A stretch of 64,000 nucleotides of DNA, from contig VDFB02373365.1 in NCBI GenBank assembly GCA_007258455.2, positions 222,307,353-222,371,352 of the forward strand, given 5' to 3'. Shown here in pieces: positions 12,141 through 29,743 of the stretch (positions within the stretch are counted from its first letter, which is position 1; every line of letters begins with the position of its first letter). Source of the DNA: Sequoia sempervirens (Eukaryota; Streptophyta; Pinopsida; Cupressales; Cupressaceae). The notes under the pieces were generated by a model. It did no database searches and was not told the origin of the DNA. It saw only the letters and a list, made by a program, of their open reading frames with translations. The position numbers were made by a program, and so were the translations under genes.

Positions 12141-14940
12141 ATTATCATGAATTTGAAATGTCTTTTTGATGTCGTTTTATTACTTGTGGCATTTCTTTAG
12201 CATAGGTATTTTATTTCATGGAGGTATTTGCAGATTTGTGTGTTTAGACTAACCCTTCTAATGAGTTTTTGAGGTTGGTCTTACATTGCAGATTTTGGGT
12301 ACTTCATCTTGGTGCTAGAAGGAGGGAAAAATCTATGTTCTTACATTCATAGTCTTTGCATATTCACATACTTGCACTTCAAGCATTTCCAAGCATTGGC
12401 ATTGGGTTTCATTCGATTGAAATTTGAGTCAATTTGTATGGTGATTATGGACACTTGGGTTTCGTTAATATTTTCAATGCAACCAGTTTTTGGATCTTAT
12501 ATTGCAACGGTGTTTGCATTTGAATGAATTGCACAGCACAAGCCTTATCGGCCCTTTTATTTTCCAAGATTTCAACCTGCATTATTTGTGTTTTCTGCAT
12601 GCTGGACTTTTATTTAGCAGTCCTCAATGGTTTTTTGTTTGTCAATATCAGCCATTGATACAATATCTGCATTTGGTAATAGCAGCCGATAGAAGATGCC
12701 CATCAACATCGAAAACAGACCAGAAATATCTTACAAGGTTCAGCTGTTGCTCATATTTGCACCGGTGGAGTCTTTAAACGCTCCAGACATAGTGGATGGT
12801 TCCCAGAATGATTCATTTTTTTATTTTATTTTTTGAACGCTCCATATAGAAGAAAAGCAGGATAAATGCGGAAGTCATATATTGCTATAGCATTCAATCT
12901 GTATTGTTACTATTCTATTGACTGTCTCTTTATCAATTCTTCCTTTGATATTGCTTCTACGCATATACTCATGCCGCCCATACACTCATGCATTCTTTAA
13001 AGATCGCCCCTCTTCATTATCTTCACTACGTTTGGTCTTTTTCTGGTTCAACTCGTTTTAGTTTTCGCATCACAACTTTTGCTAAGATTCAAGGTATATT
13101 TTATTTTTTAAGGCTCTGACATTATCTATGCGAGTGTAGATCTAGTCATTTATTTGCTGACATTATGACATTCAGACACTAATCATTGCATTTCACAGTA
13201 GTAATGAACTTTGCGTTTGACAGTAGTATTAGTTCATTTGAAAACAGTATTATTGCTTTTTCTGTCTAGCATTATACGTTTGTGTTTCTTCGATATGAAT
13301 GCTATGAGCTAGTTGAGTTGTGATTCTTAAATGAATGCAGGTACGAATAACTTATTGGACTCATTTAGAGTTATCAGATCTGTTAGAGGTCAAGAATATT
13401 CGACGTAGACTACCAGAGCTAGCTGGCTTTGATGCCTTGTCATTTAATGTTTTGTCATTAAGTCATCAGATTAGGCAAGAAATTATAGGAATATACATGC
13501 TAGGAAGAAATAAACAAAGGCAGAGATAGAAGCAATATATCATTTGGAAGCTTTTTTATGCCACACAGTAGCTATCAATAGCTAACAATACATGACATTT
13601 GAATATTGTTTGCAAGCTTTCTTGGTTTGATATGATCTTATTTATACCACGCAGTAGCTAACAAATACATGGCAGGAGTTGCATAGAGGTATGGGTGCTA
13701 AACACAACATCAGGTTTCAAGTGGACTGTACAGTGATGTACTCGTGCGGAAGAATCGATGAGAAGTGCAGCTAATCTCTTTAATAACAAAAAAGTGGAGG
13801 ACTAGGATTGAACACCTACGCTGGAGTCATAAACAAAGCCAAAATTAGTATGAAAGAGGATCTCCCGGCCGCCTTTCAACGTGGAAGTTACAATATTGAA
13901 GCCGACAAATAAGAAGCTTTATTTATTGCAGATTTTGACTTATTTGTGGTGCACAGGCGAGATGGAAATATGCTCACAGTCCATTATTACTGTCATTAAC
14001 ATATCATCACTTTTTTCTATGATTTGACAGGCGTAACATATCGAGCTGAAGGAAAGGGTACATAAATTTAGGCACATCAATCTGACTTAGGCGCCTAAAA
14101 GTCAAACAGGAATAAACGCATAAATTTGAAAGTTTGTTTTTTGAAATCATAAGCTGATTAATCTGCCACACTTAAGAAATCTGTTTGAAGATGTTTGTTC
14201 TTTAAATAGCTAATGCTCATTAAAATCGATGGAAAGTGTTTTTTTTTTTGTAATGATTGTCTTCAATAAACATGTACGCACTTCTAAGATGGTGATTTAT
14301 TTTTGATCAGAATGATGTTTACAAAGCTGCTCATAGTTGGGTTGTTGTCTTTTAAATCACAGTCACATTTAGTTAGATAAGGATATTACTCCATTAACAG
14401 ATGGTTATATGCTCTTTTGGATGATAATTATTATTTTGAGATAAGTTTGTAATGATGTTTGGGAAAGATGTTTTTAGCTTGCAAAGGTCATCTCATCACT
14501 TTGATAAATATGATAGTCAAAATTTAAAACTTAAGATAATGCTTTGAGAAGATGCATTGCTTGTGGTGGATAAAATCGGTTTACTTTGCAAAATTTATCA
14601 AAACATTTTTTCCTATAGTCAAAATATTCAAGAGTTGGAAGATACTTTCTATCCTTAAGGTTTGCGAAAATCTATGAGCTTTGAAAGAGTCAATATTTGA
14701 GGATTAAGTTCTTTTTTAGAGATTTATTCTTTATAGTTGATTTATGGGCTGAAAAAGCTTGTCAATGTCAAAGTGGGAAGGAATAGATCTATTAAGTATG
14801 ATGTATTTTCAATAGAGTCAATATCAAAGCATGATCATTCTTTTATTATCATAATCATCCAAATCTTTGTCCTTTCATTTGGGATAATGTTATTGTTTGA
14901 AGTTAAATCAAAATAAGTTGGATTCTCACATAAATTGTCT
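12141..14940. other. No identifiable gene; anonymous AT-rich DNA
   Basis: Only short open frames are present (longest under 100 codons), and none resembles a known family. No tandem array or terminal repeat was recognised. A short open stretch at 13335-13529 follows an atgcag|gta context but has no support as an exon. Confidence 0.45.
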
Positions 14941-14959
14941 TTTTTGTTAATAGGTACAA

Positions 14960-15055
14960 ATGAACAACGAAGGCAAGAAGGAAAAGAGAAAGCGAAAAAT
15001 CAACAAGGAGGAGGCTAGCAAACGAAGACGAAAGGAGGATGATTTTCTTTTTTGA
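14960..15055 (+). CDS. Very short Lys/Arg-rich ORF, doubtful
   Basis: ATG at 14960 opens 31 codons of highly basic sequence (KKEKRKRK, KRRRKEDD) ending TGA at 15053-15055. It follows a T-rich tract and tag|gtacaa, so it could be the tail of a spliced transcript or chance. The composition resembles a nuclear-localisation segment. No other supporting exon was found. Confidence 0.15.
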   Translation: MNNEGKKEKRKRKINKEEASKRRRKEDDFLF

Positions 15056-15119
15056 AAACACAATGTGTTTTTCAACACTTTAAGTGTTTGGTCAACACTA
15101 CTTCACGAAGTTGTTTATC

Positions 15120-15330
15120 CTTTCATTTTAGAACACTAATTTTCATTTGGGTCTAAAACGAACAATTTAATTTTCATTGCAAGGGGCTTAAAATGAATCT
15201 TAGGACAAACTTACTAGATTTCGTTTTGGGCTAAAAATTGGACAAGCAATCTTCATATTTCATTTGGTGCTTAAAACGAACTCACAATTGCTTTGAAAGT
15301 TATAAAACGAACAAGTGTTTGAATTGTGTG
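15120..15330. repeat. Degenerate repeats with TAAAACGAAC core
   Basis: Several diverged units containing ttcatttgg(g/t)..taaaacgaac occur near 15134-15165, 15215-15240, 15262-15285 and 15300-15312. They look like a decayed short tandem array in the leader region of a retroelement. Confidence 0.4.
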
Positions 15331-15349
15331 ATCTTGTCTTTTGAGTATG

Positions 15350-17255
15350 TATCCTCTCCCCTTGCGCTTCGTGTGATCTAGGGTGCAAGAGAAACACTCA
15401 AAATACATTTTATTGCTTTGAAACACTTCAATTTGGGTTTAAAAATTGAACATCTTGTGCGAGTGTGAGTAGGGGAATTTTCGCGTACATTCTCTTTCTT
15501 TGTGCCATCAAAGATCGATCGAGTTATGGATTGTGTCTTTGCTCGCTTTTGTTTATCTTAGAGGGCCTGCCTTGGGGAAAAAGTACTCACCCAAGCGACA
15601 ACTCAACCGGTAACACTCTAAAGCCAAGAGCATTTCTAGCTGGGATATAAATGTGGGTTTTGGTTAAACGCCATAATCACGCGGTTGGCTCCGACAGGAT
15701 GGATCCAAAAGGGGACTCTTGCCGTATGGGTCAATCTCCACGAACGAAAAGTCCTTACTAGAACCTATGTGCTATAATTTGCCAAAATCCTTAATCTATT
15801 TGTTGGTGCAAGAACGGTCGTTCTGAAGCCACCCCACACTCTTATGGTCTTCTAGTAGAGATGGAAAGCATGCCATGGGAGTTTCATGGGTGTTGATGCT
15901 TGGCTGCCCCATCAGACGCTAATGAGCCGCGTGGAGGAGCCGCTGGGGTCAAGCATCTAACCATCCGCTAGAGATAAGCGTAGCTAGACTTGTCCAAGTG
16001 GGAATCTAACAAATATTGTCTTACACATCCATAGGGCTTGTAATTGTTCTTCGTTTGAAAACACAGTGTGTATTCGAAAACATTTTGCAAATAAACATTC
16101 AACATGATTCTCAAAATTTCAAACTCTCTTTAAGAAAAATATCATTGACTCAATCCATGTTACATCGCTCAAGGGATTCACATTCGTGAGGTTCCTGCTA
16201 ATTGGACAATTCTCAATTTGTCTTCTTGAGTAAACAATAGGAAAACCCTTGCCTTAAGTTCATTGAATTTCCACATAAAATATCTTGTGGGTTTAAAGAA
16301 ATTAAGACATTGGACATATTAGTTTGAAACTTTAATCAAAGAGAGTGTTTTTGGTAAAATAAAGCCATTAAGCAAAGATAAGCAAAATGAACTTTCATGT
16401 GTGTTGAAAACTCCAAATCCCAAAAGCACAAATCATTGATTGGAAATCCAAAATGTTCAAATCATTCCTTGGTTACAAAGGTCTTTAGGAAGCATATGCA
16501 TGCTCTTCAATACCTAGGTCTAGGAAAACAAAGTGGTCTTTTTAGGTTCATCTAGGGATCAAAAACAAATCAAACCTCTTTCATCCATCTTTCAAAACAT
16601 CAAAATCCATCTCACAAATCATTTTTTGAAAAACCTTGAAATCATCCTTGAAGTGCTAGGCTTTATGACAAACTCAAGCAAACACCAAAATCATTGAGAC
16701 CAAGTCCTTGAAAACATTTATCAAAACACCTTTGGCTAGGAGTGTGTGAATGCATCCTTTTGCATATCTTTAGTCAAAGTCATCCAAATCATCTTGTCTA
16801 GCTTAGTGTATGTAGATGAATCCTTCTCCATATACTTAGTGAAACAATCATCCTATTTGGGTAGGTGTGGGTAGATGTATCCTTCTCCTCACACATATCC
16901 AAAACATCATCCTTTGAACACAACCATCCCTTAGATCATTATCAAACATCTTAGGGTCTTTTTGTTCAAAATCAAAATCAAAATCCAAATCAAAGATCAA
17001 GGACAAAATCTCAAAATCCAAAAATCAAACCAATCAAAAATCCAAAGTCCTAGCATTTCATTCAAGATTTATCAAAAGCCAAAAACAACACCCATAAACA
17101 TCCATAACATCTATCTTTGAACATCACCATCACATCACCATCACATTTGATCCTAAAAAGCATCCTAAAACTTTCACGTTGGGACATAAAATAGAGATTA
17201 ATCCAAAGAGTCAAGAGATTCATCTCCCATATTCTCGAGGATTGATCCTTGTTTT
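15350..17255 (+). mobile_element. Leader region of an LTR retroelement upstream of gag
   Basis: This stretch is less AT-rich than its surroundings between 15450 and 16030, with phrases such as acgccataatcacgcggttg and ggctccgacaggatgg. It has no long open frame. It leads into the gag-like ORF at 17256, so I infer an untranslated leader. Between about 16740 and 16900 a phrase like tagatg(a/t)atccttctcc recurs, a weak internal repeat. No primer binding site could be assigned. Confidence 0.35.
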
Positions 17256-18437
17256 ATGGTTCAAATGAGATCTCAATACAAGAAGAGTATGGAAGCCCAC
17301 AAAGAAACTCCCGCTTCAAGTGACCTTAGCCAAACAAACACAGAAATGAATCTCGCAGAATCAAGCAATCCATTGATCCCCTCATCATCACAAAACCCAC
17401 AAGAAGAAAATCAAGGGGACCTCACCTTTGGAATGTTTCAAGAAATAGTTGAAATGCTCCAAAATCGGACAACCATAGAATCATCAACATCATGATGAGA
17501 CTCAACCCTCATATACATGCTTGAACTAGCAAAACAAGGCCAAGTTGCTCTCTCGATTCTTTGATGTGACCACTATAGTAGAGACATTCTTTTCCACCAA
17601 TCTCATCCACCATCCCCTTACTTCATCTACACCCCATCTCAAAACGTTATGGAAAATAATATCCCACAAATCACAACATCATTTGCTCCAACTCAACCCA
17701 ACGTTAACAAGGGAAACACATTCTCAATGAACTTCAATCACATCCCTTTGTGAATAACTTCACAAAACTTGACCTAAACACCATGCTGGAACAAAATATC
17801 CTCCTATAATCCATTACACCAAAATGTTCTATCACTTTACATTAAGGACCTATCATCAACATCTTTCACTAGAGCACCACAAACACCTCTTTCTCACAAA
17901 TTCACAAGAGGAGGGAGACATATTCGTAATAAGGGGGAATTTTCAACACCACAACACTCTTGCAAGGATTCACCCCCCTTACATTTCCACCTCTCCCACC
18001 ATCACCATTGTCATCAACACCACTCCTTGGTTTAGGGCTTCCCCCTCTACCGAGTATCCATCAAACATACATCCCAACCATCAATCAAAACATCTTGCCA
18101 AACGCTCAAAAATTATTGTTGACATCACAAACGACAAACACACAAGCAATGGCAACATCATCAAACACCCCCAAAACATTGCAAAACATGGTCTCTCAAG
18201 GGCCAATCACATCAACGATGCCACTTACCACATCAACAACACCATCCACCAATCACGCAATCAACATGACAACACCATCCACCAACCAAATAATCAACAC
18301 AACATCATCATTCACCACCACCACAAATGCCATTCCAAATCCACCACCACCTCCACCACCACCAATGTTCACCACATCAAACCAATTCAACGCAACATTA
18401 CAAGCCTTTCAAAGAGGATTCAAACAAGTGCGTAAAC
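17256..18437 (+). pseudogene. Frameshifted N-terminal gag of an LTR (probably Ty3/gypsy) retroelement, cut by a gap
   Basis: The start reads MVQMRSQYKKS followed by a Ser/Thr/Asn/Gln-rich, helix-prone segment to a stop at 17493-17495. Coding-like sequence resumes in other frames (for example NVMENNIPQ near 17650). From 17960 it is a Pro/Thr/Asn-rich stretch with a run of eight prolines (about 18341-18364) leading to FNATLQAFQRGFKQVRK at the edge of the gap. Such low-complexity, proline-rich N-termini ahead of a capsid domain are usual in plant gag proteins. The capsid and pol would lie beyond 18437, but the sequence after the gap is unrelated, so the element is truncated by the assembly. The family call is an inference. 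Confidence 0.45.
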
Positions 18438-18537
18438 NNNNNNNNNNNNNNNNNNNNNNNNNNNNNNNNNNNNNNNNNNNNNNNNNNNNNNNNNNNNNNN
18501 NNNNNNNNNNNNNNNNNNNNNNNNNNNNNNNNNNNNN
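18438..18537. other. Assembly gap (100 N)
   Basis: Exactly 100 N, a common placeholder for a gap of unknown size. Sequence changes from gag-like DNA to the outer end of the inverted copy. Confidence 0.99.
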
Positions 18538-20682
18538 ATCCTTTTTAAGAATTTTGGGAATCATAGCATAAATTTAGTCATACCCCCAAGGATGACCCAA
18601 CTATAACCTATACCCCTTGACTAGCAAAGTTAGCTTTGGTAAATTTTACCACTAAAGTTATTTGGGTAGGTCATTAATGACCTAAATACCCCATCTCTTG
18701 CATTCATTTTCATTCGAGTCATATGAAAGCATATAATAGTCCTCCTTTAATAGGAAAATACCATGCATGCACCTCTAGTACCATAAGTTTTACTAAACAA
18801 AAAATATAATACAAGGGAAAACAAGCTATGCCCGTAAAATAGAATTAGGACATATATTCATTTCCCATATTAACCCTTAGAAGAAAGAAATGTAGGCCTC
18901 ATATCTATAAAAAAATTTGCACCATAACAACATGTAAAAGAACACTTTAAGAACAAGAATGAGAGAAGAAAAGAAGAAGCATAGATAAAAGAGAAGATAA
19001 ACTGATACATGTGGGGAAAACCCTTATAGGTAAATGAAAATCCACCCTCCAAAACACATAAACAATGTATCATTCAACAACACATAACATTTACAATGCA
19101 CTTCCAAGCTCTTGCATTAACATGGAGATCAACATCCTACTCCTCTAGAGGAAATTGATAGCATAATCTTGCAATGACACCTCATTTGGTCATATTTTTC
19201 CTTTAGCAAGATGCTTTATGACATGCATCATAGACTGTCATAAACTTGGTTGAGATTTTTGGTCCACTTTTTAACTCCCCTCTTACATGCTCTTACTCGC
19301 GTCATAAAATCTCTTATGAACTTAGAATGTCATAGATGTTCTTACATATCTTACATGACATAATGCTCTTACATATTCTTACACGTGCATACCATACAAA
19401 GATGTACGCATGACATAATGGCCAAGTCATAAGTGGGACACCTCATTTCCCAAATGAAGCACAAATAATAAATAAATATAATTAAAATAATTAATTTGAA
19501 CCTTAGGACTTGCAAGGTGTATGACACACCTAACTCCAATGCCCTCTCCCTCTCATTTTTCATCCTTCTAATCATCCACTATCATTGCATTCCTCTGGTG
19601 CTTTTAATTGACACAACTTTCTTATGCAAGTGCTTTCTTCATCCATCTATTTTGTAGATATTCTAGAAGGAGAATTGGTTGAATAATTTCTATTGGATTT
19701 ATTGTGCTTTTGGAGCTTGCTTTGTCTTTGGCTAATGCCCTCTTGTGGTTGATCTTCTCCTACTTGTTGCTCATCTGTCTATCTACCCACACCCTTAGAA
19801 TTCCCAGTTTCATGCCCAAATTTGTATACACCCTATTTATTATGCCCTTTTCTCATCATATAGCTATCAAACCTTTTTCAAAAATTTCCTTTGATCATCC
19901 TTGTTTATCTCCTAGTCCTTGTCCATTATTGCACACATCACCTAGGGATTAGCTTTTGACTCTAGGGTTTTAGTTTGTTTGCCATTGTTGCCACTTGTAA
20001 ACCTTATCCTAGGTTTGCATACATCCATTTTTTTTTATTGCCTTGCAAATTTTACATTGGAATTGCCCACAAGGGGGTAGCTAAGGCAGATAATTTGACA
20101 CTTTCATTTTGTAGGTTTTTCCATTTTAAAAGTGTTTTTATGCATTTTTGAATGGATAAATAAAAGAGAAAAAATCATTAAATGATTTAAAAAAAAAGCT
20201 TCACTAAAAGTTTTAGGTCATTTTGAATAATTGTCAAACATGTCCCCTAGGGTACTCCCTTGCCCCTAATGAGCCTAATGAGACTAACCACACCCCTTGA
20301 AGTTCTCAAATTTCACCCAAAGCCTTCTATAAACATTCACATCACATACACTACCTCAGATCTGATTTTAGATAGGTGTTAGTTTCATTTTTGTGTTGTT
20401 TTTTTCTCTTTTTTCTAGGCTTATCCTATAGCCTTTTAACATTGTTTTTCTTTTTGTATTTCATTCTTTGTTGTGTTTCTTGAATTGTGATGGCTGAAAA
20501 AAAATCTTAGAATCTTACGAGGAAACTACCCAAAAAAATTTAAAGGATCTTAGAAAACTTACCAAACTCACTTCTTATCCCTATTTACACATTCTCACAA
20601 ATTCAATATACACATTCACATATAACACGCACAGTGACATGCAAAATTGATTTACTTCAAAAAAATAATGTTACAATACATA
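18538..20682. other. Repeat DNA 3' of the left OPR gene
   Basis: No gene is recognised. The stretch is AT-rich and includes a segment (about 19190-19560) with phrases like aaatgaggtgtcccactta (reverse strand) that resemble a second segment of the same copy near 38330-38600, suggesting shared derivation from one LTR-like family. Open frames here are also open in the right copy simply because the DNA is duplicated. Confidence 0.4.
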
Positions 20683-26281
<5,599 letters not shown>

Positions 26282-26512
26282 ATTGAGATGACTCCTTAGT
26301 CCTTTCTGATTGAAACTATGTTACGTAGGGCCCTCTTCCCACCCAAACTGTTTAAGCTCTTCCCTTCTAACTTCTCCCCACTTGCTAAGCCGACCTGATA
26401 ATCTACAAAAAGATTTTCTTTATCTTTCTTGAATATTGCCTTGCAAACACAAACTAGTTATACAGTCTTTGCACAAGTTCTTGCATGTTTGAATCTTTCT
26501 GCATAGCTAATC

Positions 26513-26520
26513 TATTTATA
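26513..26520 (-). promoter_or_regulatory. TATA box of the left OPR gene
   Basis: TATAAATA on the minus strand, about 230 bases upstream of the ATG, in the same context (aagttataaataga) as in the right copy. The predicted 5' UTR is about 200 bases and differs between copies more than the coding sequence does. Confidence 0.6.
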
Positions 26521-26532
26521 ACTTACACAGCA

Positions 26533-26583
26533 TTGACCCTTTATTTGTTCAAACGGCAACTTTCGCAGGTCAACATGACCAGA
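26533..26583 (-). promoter_or_regulatory. Pair of W-box cores upstream of the left OPR TATA box
   Basis: TTGACC at 26533-26538 and GGTCAA at 26578-26583, conserved in position with the right copy. Confidence 0.4.
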
Positions 26584-26629
26584 GCCACTTGTCCTGGTTT
26601 TCTTTGTTTTCCATTAGAAAATTTTAGTG

Positions 26630-26744
26630 CCCTTGCTTTATGGTGTTGATGGGCATTATAAAAACATCAAGGAAATAGCAGTGAACTATCCCTTGCTTTA
26701 TGGTGTTGATGGGCATTTTAAAAACATCAAGGAAATAGCAGAGA
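26630..26744. repeat. Tandem 60-bp duplication in the left OPR promoter
   Basis: Two copies starting at 26630 and 26690 (cccttgctttatggtgttga...aatagcag), nearly identical. Each contains a small stem (tgatg...catca). Lies between the W-boxes and the G-box. Confidence 0.85.
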
Positions 26745-26836
26745 AATAGTTCAATGCACGGGAAACTTGCTTCAATTCTGAATTTTCTTTTCAGTTGACT
26801 CTTTAATGGGGAAATAACATCCAACTGAGATCGTTT

Positions 26837-26842
26837 CACGTG
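26837..26842 (-). promoter_or_regulatory. G-box CACGTG upstream of the left OPR gene
   Basis: Identical position and context to the G-box of the right copy. Confidence 0.35.
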
Positions 26843-27083
26843 TACTGACTTAAAAGGTAATCTGGTATATTTTAATTTGAAGATTTCGTATTAAAATTCT
26901 AGTTAAATCCTTGTTCTTTCGGTTTGGAAATTCCCGAGAATGGCATGTTTGGAACGTGGCATGATCAGATATATTAAATGGCTGGATGGTGAAACCAGTT
27001 CACTTGGTGCCCTCCACATCTACATGGTCTGTATAAATATATGGCCATATTGGCTTTTTGCGGCTAAAGTTTATTCGAGGATA

Positions 27084-27240
27084 ATTGCCTCCATTCACAC
27101 TGGTTTAAAGCTGCTTCCACTAAGAATTTTTTTTTTTTTTTTTAATAATAAATGTCTATATTATCATTTAAAAAGCAGTCTTATATAGTTGCCTCTGTTC
27201 ACATTGGTTTAATAAAGCTGCTTGCACTAAGAAGTTTATT
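27084..27240. repeat. Short direct repeat around a poly-T run upstream of OPR (left copy)
   Basis: ttgcctcc/t..ttcacactggttt...aagctgctt.cactaagaa occurs at about 27084-27126 and 27188-27233, flanking a T run. The same pair exists in the right copy (about 54912-55070). Confidence 0.6.
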
Positions 27241-27417
27241 CAAGGATAAGTGATGAGAGCAGCAGCAGAGGGGAGGAGGAGTATTCTGGTCATTCGGCTT
27301 GCTCCATACATCAATGGATTCCAAAGTGTCCATGGAAGGATCCTGCCCATAAGTATAATTTTTTTTATCTTTTTCAATTGTACAAACATGTAAAATAACA
27401 AAGAGCCAACCAAGGGA

Positions 27418-27527
27418 TTTGTTGGAATCAAACTAGCTAGTAGCACCTCCTGCTAGCCACCCAAAGTTCCTCCTTTAGGCGGCGAAGAGGCAGAGCACCA
27501 ATGGGCAGGCTACAACAAGCTTTGTTG
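27418..27527. other. 103-bp segment present only in the left copy
   Basis: Bounded by the 7-bp direct repeat TTTGTTG at 27418-27424 and 27521-27527; the right copy has a single CAACAAA at 54728-54734. The pattern is that of a microhomology deletion in the right copy. Confidence 0.8.
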
Positions 27528-28267
27528 ACCATGATCTATTCTCATAGCTAAGGGAGAAGTTTGTGAGCAGTTCTCTTGATTGCCTCAAACAAAGAGACTT
27601 TGTCCATGAGAAGGGGAGTGACCTTGGGAGGAAGAGGGAGATAGAGTAACTCTAGAAACAACAAAAGGGGTATTACCCTAGTGATCAAGAAACACCTATA
27701 AGTGAGCCACCTCAAGGACAACTTTATTAATTTGCACTTGGATATGTAGTAAAATATTAGAACAAATCATAGCTTTAGTATAAAATGAAATATGATGATT
27801 CATATAAAAATTGACAAAATTAGTAGAATTTCTATCTTTCCGTATGTTGAATAGAATCTCCACTATGAAAGTATTTCAAATTTGAGTGAGTTTGTAAGGG
27901 ATGTGAGACTGATCCCCTAAAAGAATCATCTTAATCCTATGGTTTGAGACGAAAAAACAAAAAGTAACATAAATAAGCTTAAGACTTAAGGTGTGAATAG
28001 GTCCTAAAGTCTAAGTGGTTACATAAAGTTCCATGTTGACACCAAAACCCTCCTCAAGTGCAATGAGAGGAATTAAACTAATGCATGAAAAAGTAAGAAA
28101 TGTGACCCAACAAATAGGACTGATAAGGTACCCTTACAATTGAAAAAAATGAGAAAACTTCAATGAAAAAAACACTATCCTTAAAAAAGATGTAAAAACA
28201 TAAAGGAAGGAGGAATCAAGAAGACCCTCCAATGACAACTTTCTTCACCCCAAGCATTAATCGCAAC
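27528..28267. other. Possible decayed LTR and flank of the copia remnant (left copy)
   Basis: Follows the 3' end of the copia pol remnant on the minus strand. In the right copy the order is pol end, a purine run aaggagag, then tgttttttt (about 54048-54065), compatible with a polypurine tract and LTR start. LTR ends could not be proved. Confidence 0.3.
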
Positions 28268-29602
28268 TAAAGATAATTAGGCGATACTAAAGGTTTAGTG
28301 AAGATGTCTACAATCTGCTCCTCAATAGGAAAACACCATAAAGAGAGATGGCCATCATGGATGCACTAGTGAATGAAATGCACATGTATCTCAATGTACT
28401 TTGTCATCTAACCTTCAACTGTGTTGTGTGCAATGTGAATGACACTTTGGTTATCCCACCAAAGAAGCATAGGACTATCAAGTGGTAGACCAAACTTTTT
28501 CATAATTTGTCAAAGCCACAAAAACTCATGGCTAGCAATAACTACACCTTGATACTCAACCTCAGTGGATGATAATGCAATAGTGGTTTGCTTCTTGCAA
28601 GACCAAGCAACTAGACTGGAATCAAGGAAAAAATAAAACCCAAAAGTGGACTTCCATGAGTTAACATCACCTGCCTAATCTAATTTGGTGAAGTCTACTA
28701 TCTTTGAAGCTCTTATTGTGTACTAAATGTCAAAATGTGTAGTGCCTCAAATATACCTCAAAGTGCACTTGGCTACCTTCTAATGATTCTCATGAGGATC
28801 ATAGGAAAAATGAGAGACAAGACGAAAATAAAATGTGATATTAGGACGTGTGTGCACCAAATACATGAGATTTACCACCAACTATTTATACAAAGTGGCA
28901 TCAATGGTAGGTGTGATGGAACTGGCATGTTCAATGTGATACTAGACTAAAATGGTGTAAGAGTTGGATTACAATCAACCATGCTAGAATTTTGAAGCAA
29001 ATCAATGCCATACTACTGCTAATGTATGGAGATGTCCTTAGAAGATTGAAGAGCCTATAAACTAAGAAAGAAGTGCAAAATCCTAAGATCTATATGTCAA
29101 AATATTTCATCAATGAATGTCGTATATCTTGAAGCATGGAGGAGGAGCTACTGGTGAGAATTAAATCATCTACATACAATACTAGTATCAAAATATTAAT
29201 TTCATGCCTTTGAATAGTCATTATGTGATCATAGTGGCAACATGTGGAACCATATGCAAATAGGAAACCATTTATCTTCTCATATCAAGCCCTAGGGATT
29301 TGTTTGAGAACATACATAGAATGTCTTACCTTGTATACAAGAGAAGAGTCCTACATGAATCCTATAGACTTCTCCCCATGAAGATCACCATGCAAGAATG
29401 AAGTCTTCACATCCATCTAGTAAATAGACCAACCTTGAGATACAACAAGAGAAATGACAAAACAAATAGAATCCATCTTGGTTACAAGGGAAAATGTCTT
29501 GAAGTAGTCAATACTCGCAGCCTATGAAAAATCATTAGCAATAAGACATGTCATGTAACACTCAATAGAGCCATCAATTGCATACTTGATGCAGTACACA
29601 CA
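28268..29602 (-). pseudogene. Ty1/copia pol remnant: reverse transcriptase to RNase H (left copy)
   Basis: Reverse complement of the remnant at 52630-53965. The minus strand decodes into copia reverse-transcriptase and RNase H phrases with many stops and frame breaks. It cannot encode a working enzyme. Confidence 0.8.
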
Positions 29603-29743
29603 CTTGCACCAAATCAACTTTCTCCCTAGAGGAAAATAAACTAAATGAGCATGTGCAAGATCATGATGGGCCAAATAGGGCCTCTAAGTGACAATGAAAA
29701 TATAGAAAAACAAACTTAAGCAACTTCACATAAAAATTTGAAT

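Noticed and set aside
15465..15650. Small ORF in the leader region
   Set aside because: Lies in a non-coding-looking retroelement leader; no family resemblance and no supporting context.
17824..18435. 203-residue His/Thr/Ser-rich protein
   Set aside because: It is an out-of-frame reading of the low-complexity gag segment; the Pro-rich frame fits a gag N-terminus better.
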